DNA of 6,578 nt. Origin: Thiotrichaceae bacterium UBA7359 (GTDB taxonomy: Bacteria > Pseudomonadota > Gammaproteobacteria > Eutrophobiales > Eutrophobiaceae). Made by a program: the position numbers and the translations under genes. The stretch covers positions 1-6,578 of the forward strand of contig CAJJDJ010000171.1 in NCBI GenBank assembly GCA_905182825.1, written 5' to 3'. Under the pieces are notes generated by a model, which saw nothing but the letters and a program-made list of their open reading frames with translations, did not search any database and was not told the origin of the DNA. Position 1 is the first letter of the stretch. Every line of letters starts with the position of its first letter. Shown in pieces: positions 5,150 through 6,578 of the stretch.

Positions 5150-6298
5150 CGATATAAATCTCTTCGTGGGAAGCATTCTCTAAAAATTAACAAGCTTATA
5201 TTATTAATTGCAATTTTGATGACTCCTCTTTCTGTGATGAGTGGCGTTAAATTTAAACACAGTGATACTTTTTGGTTAAGTGTTGGTGGTGGTGTTCGGA
5301 TGCAGTTGGATTCTAAAAAAAGTGACTTAGATAATAATTCTGATTTTTCTTTTGATAGTGTCCGTCTTTATGTTGCCGCTCAAATTCACAAATATCTGAA
5401 ATTTAGTATCAATACTGATAAACAGAATCATGATTCAACTGATCTCATAGATGCGATTGCACGAATAGAAATTAATCCAAGTGTCAACTTTTGGTTTGGT
5501 AGGACACTTATCCCTGGTGATCGTGTAGAGATTAATGGTCCTTTTTATGGACTTACTTGGAACCAATATCGACAACCACTGTTTCCTGCTGATCAAGGTG
5601 GTGCGGCTGGTAGCCTCGGACGTGGAGAAGGTGGTGTTTTTTGGGGAACCACCAAGAGAGTACATTATGTTTTAGGTATTTATGATGGTTTGAAAGGATT
5701 TAGTAATCGTGACAGCAATAAACTTTATGCTGTTCGTTTGGCATACCACCTATTAAGTATTGAGTCGAATTTTGGTTATTACACAAGCTCAACCTACTTT
5801 GGTGAGCAGGGTGATATATTAACTATAGGTTTTTCATTTCAAAATCAGATAGATGGTACCGGCAGTGTCACTGAGTCTGGTGATTTTTATAGTTATACTT
5901 TTGACATTTTATCAGAAACAGTGATGTCTGATGGTGGGGTTATAACCTTAGAAGCAGATTACAAAAAATTTGATTCAGACTTCACTCCTGTATCACCACC
6001 CACTTCAGGTTTCGACTCGTGCTTCTGTTTGTTCGATGGCTATTCGGTTTTTAGCACTATAGCTTATCTATTTCCCAAAGTGGTCGGTTGGGGCAAGTTT
6101 CAACCTTATGCACGATATGTAAACAATAGCCCTAGTGATGCGAGATCAAGTGATTCAATTGAGATGGGTTTAAATTACATTATTGATGGTCAAGATACTA
6201 AATTCAATCTTAATTATGTTCAAGGTGATGCTAATGCTAGTGGCTTTGCCAGTAGAAATGTTGGTAGAGTTACATTTGGATTACAATTACAGTTCTAG
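5147..6298 (+). CDS. Outer membrane porin, OprO/OprP-like (phosphate-selective porin family)
   Basis: A 383-residue exported beta-barrel protein. The signal peptide has a basic start (MRYKSLRGKHSLKINK, 1-16), a hydrophobic core (LILLIAILMTPLSVM, 17-31) and probable cleavage after Ser32. The mature protein alternates polar and hydrophobic residues throughout, with aromatic girdle residues and Gly/Asp/Ser-rich loops. It ends in GRVTFGLQLQF, the terminal Phe and alternating pattern recognised by the BAM machine. The early pattern of SVGGGVRMQLD (45-55), RLYVAAQIHKYLKFSINTD (73-91), then IARIEINPSVNFWFGRTLIP, follows the strand order of the OprO/OprP family. It is shorter than Pseudomonas OprP (about 440). 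Substrate cannot be inferred; no pho box was recognised. Cys292 and Cys294 (SCFC) lie in a probable extracellular loop. It replaces the purC often found after bamC. Porin identity is strong, subfamily moderate. Confidence 0.8.
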   Translation: MRYKSLRGKHSLKINKLILLIAILMTPLSVMSGVKFKHSDTFWLSVGGGVRMQLDSKKSDLDNNSDFSFDSVRLYVAAQIHKYLKFSINTDKQNHDSTDLIDAIARIEINPSVNFWFGRTLIPGDRVEINGPFYGLTWNQYRQPLFPADQGGAAGSLGRGEGGVFWGTTKRVHYVLGIYDGLKGFSNRDSNKLYAVRLAYHLLSIESNFGYYTSSTYFGEQGDILTIGFSFQNQIDGTGSVTESGDFYSYTFDILSETVMSDGGVITLEADYKKFDSDFTPVSPPTSGFDSCFCLFDGYSVFSTIAYLFPKVVGWGKFQPYARYVNNSPSDARSSDSIEMGLNYIIDGQDTKFNLNYVQGDANASGFASRNVGRVTFGLQLQF

Positions 6299-6302
6299 TA
6301 TC

Positions 6303-6316
6303 AATAGTAAACTATT
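6303..6316. repeat. Short hairpin just after the porin stop
   Basis: AATAG (6303-6307) and CTATT (6312-6316) pair across a TAAA loop, beginning 5 bases after the porin TAG. The stem is only 5 A/T-rich base pairs and no T-run follows, so it is at best a weak 3'-end structure. The remaining bases up to the der stop contain nothing else recognisable. Confidence 0.2.
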
Positions 6317-6440
6317 AACTAAATTATCTGCCTGTTCTTCGATATAATCATTTGTTTTAATTGCTAGCGTCAAAATTGTTAATTTAATATCTGACTACAA
6401 AGGTTGACTGCTTAAGATCAAAAGAATCTAAAAATTGAAT

Positions 6441-6578
6441 TTATCGTTTCTTAACGAACTTCATTAAACGTTTACGTTTATTGATTTGTCTTGAAGTTAG
6501 TACATTTATTTTTCCTTTGAACGGATTGTCACTTTGTTTAAAGTCAACTAACACATTTGTCCCTACCAATTTTAAGCG
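6441..6578 (-). CDS. der: Ribosome-assembly GTPase Der (EngA), C-terminal fragment (runs off the right edge)
   Basis: The minus strand encodes the last 45 residues of Der and a TAA stop (the left boundary may be off by one base). The visible sequence has the hallmark ending of the family: L-V-G-T-x-V-x-V-D-F-K near the start, then DNPFKGKINVLTSRQ, then a basic tail with R-L-M-K-F-V-K-K-R at the very end; E. coli Der closes in a closely similar way. This is the end of the C-terminal KH-like RNA-binding domain. The two tandem GTPase domains that precede it in the family lie outside the window. Der is an essential cytoplasmic GTPase for maturation of the 50S ribosomal subunit. It converges on the porin across about 142 bases. 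In many gammaproteobacteria der follows bamB; that gene would be further right and cannot be checked here. Confidence 0.92.
   Translation of the reverse strand, partial: RLKLVGTNVLVDFKQSDNPFKGKINVLTSRQINKRKRLMKFVKKR

Overview
The window is an ordinary, well-conserved stretch of chromosome from an AT-rich (low-GC) gammaproteobacterium. The lineage call rests on gene content and order: a perM - bcp - gcvR block next to a dapA-bamC pair that points away from gcvR is the arrangement remembered for Escherichia coli and relatives, where gcvR-bcp and dapA-bamC are also divergent. BamC and GcvR are themselves largely restricted to gammaproteobacteria. I cannot name the genus. The low GC and an outer-membrane porin in place of purC after bamC would suit a marine or host-associated lineage, but that is inference.

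Layout, left to right. (1) Positions 1-97, minus strand: the first 32 codons of queG, epoxyqueuosine reductase, cut by the window edge. (2) 98-442: a divergent intergenic region with a hairpin followed by seven U on the queG side, a possible 35-residue membrane peptide ORF, and a repeated TAGACATA motif. (3) 443-1510, plus: perM, an AI-2E-family multispanning membrane protein. (4) 1653-2120 and 2319-2846, minus: bcp (peroxiredoxin) and gcvR (two-ACT-domain regulator of glycine cleavage), separated by 198 noncoding bases with a weak terminator-like hairpin. (5) 2847-3006: divergent control region whose gcvR and dapA -35 boxes lie on top of each other on opposite strands. (6) 3007-4963, plus: dapA (lysine/diaminopimelate synthesis) and, 7 bases later, bamC (lipoprotein of the outer-membrane protein assembly machine). 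(7) 5147-6298, plus: an outer-membrane beta-barrel porin of OprO/OprP type, with a GTG start and the only well-placed Shine-Dalgarno in the window. (8) 6441-6578, minus: the last 45 codons of der (engA), a ribosome-assembly GTPase, converging on the porin.

Functionally these are mostly housekeeping genes: tRNA modification, peroxide defence, glycine/one-carbon control, cell-wall precursor synthesis, outer-membrane assembly and ribosome maturation. BamC belongs to the machine that inserts beta-barrels such as the porin beside it, though nothing shows that the two are co-regulated. I found no insertion sequence, CRISPR array, tRNA/rRNA, phage gene, toxin-antitoxin pair or defence island, and no evidence of a novel multi-gene system. 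What merits a second look is small-scale: the queG leader hairpin, the micro-ORF before perM, several inverted repeats, and the cysteine arrangement in Bcp.
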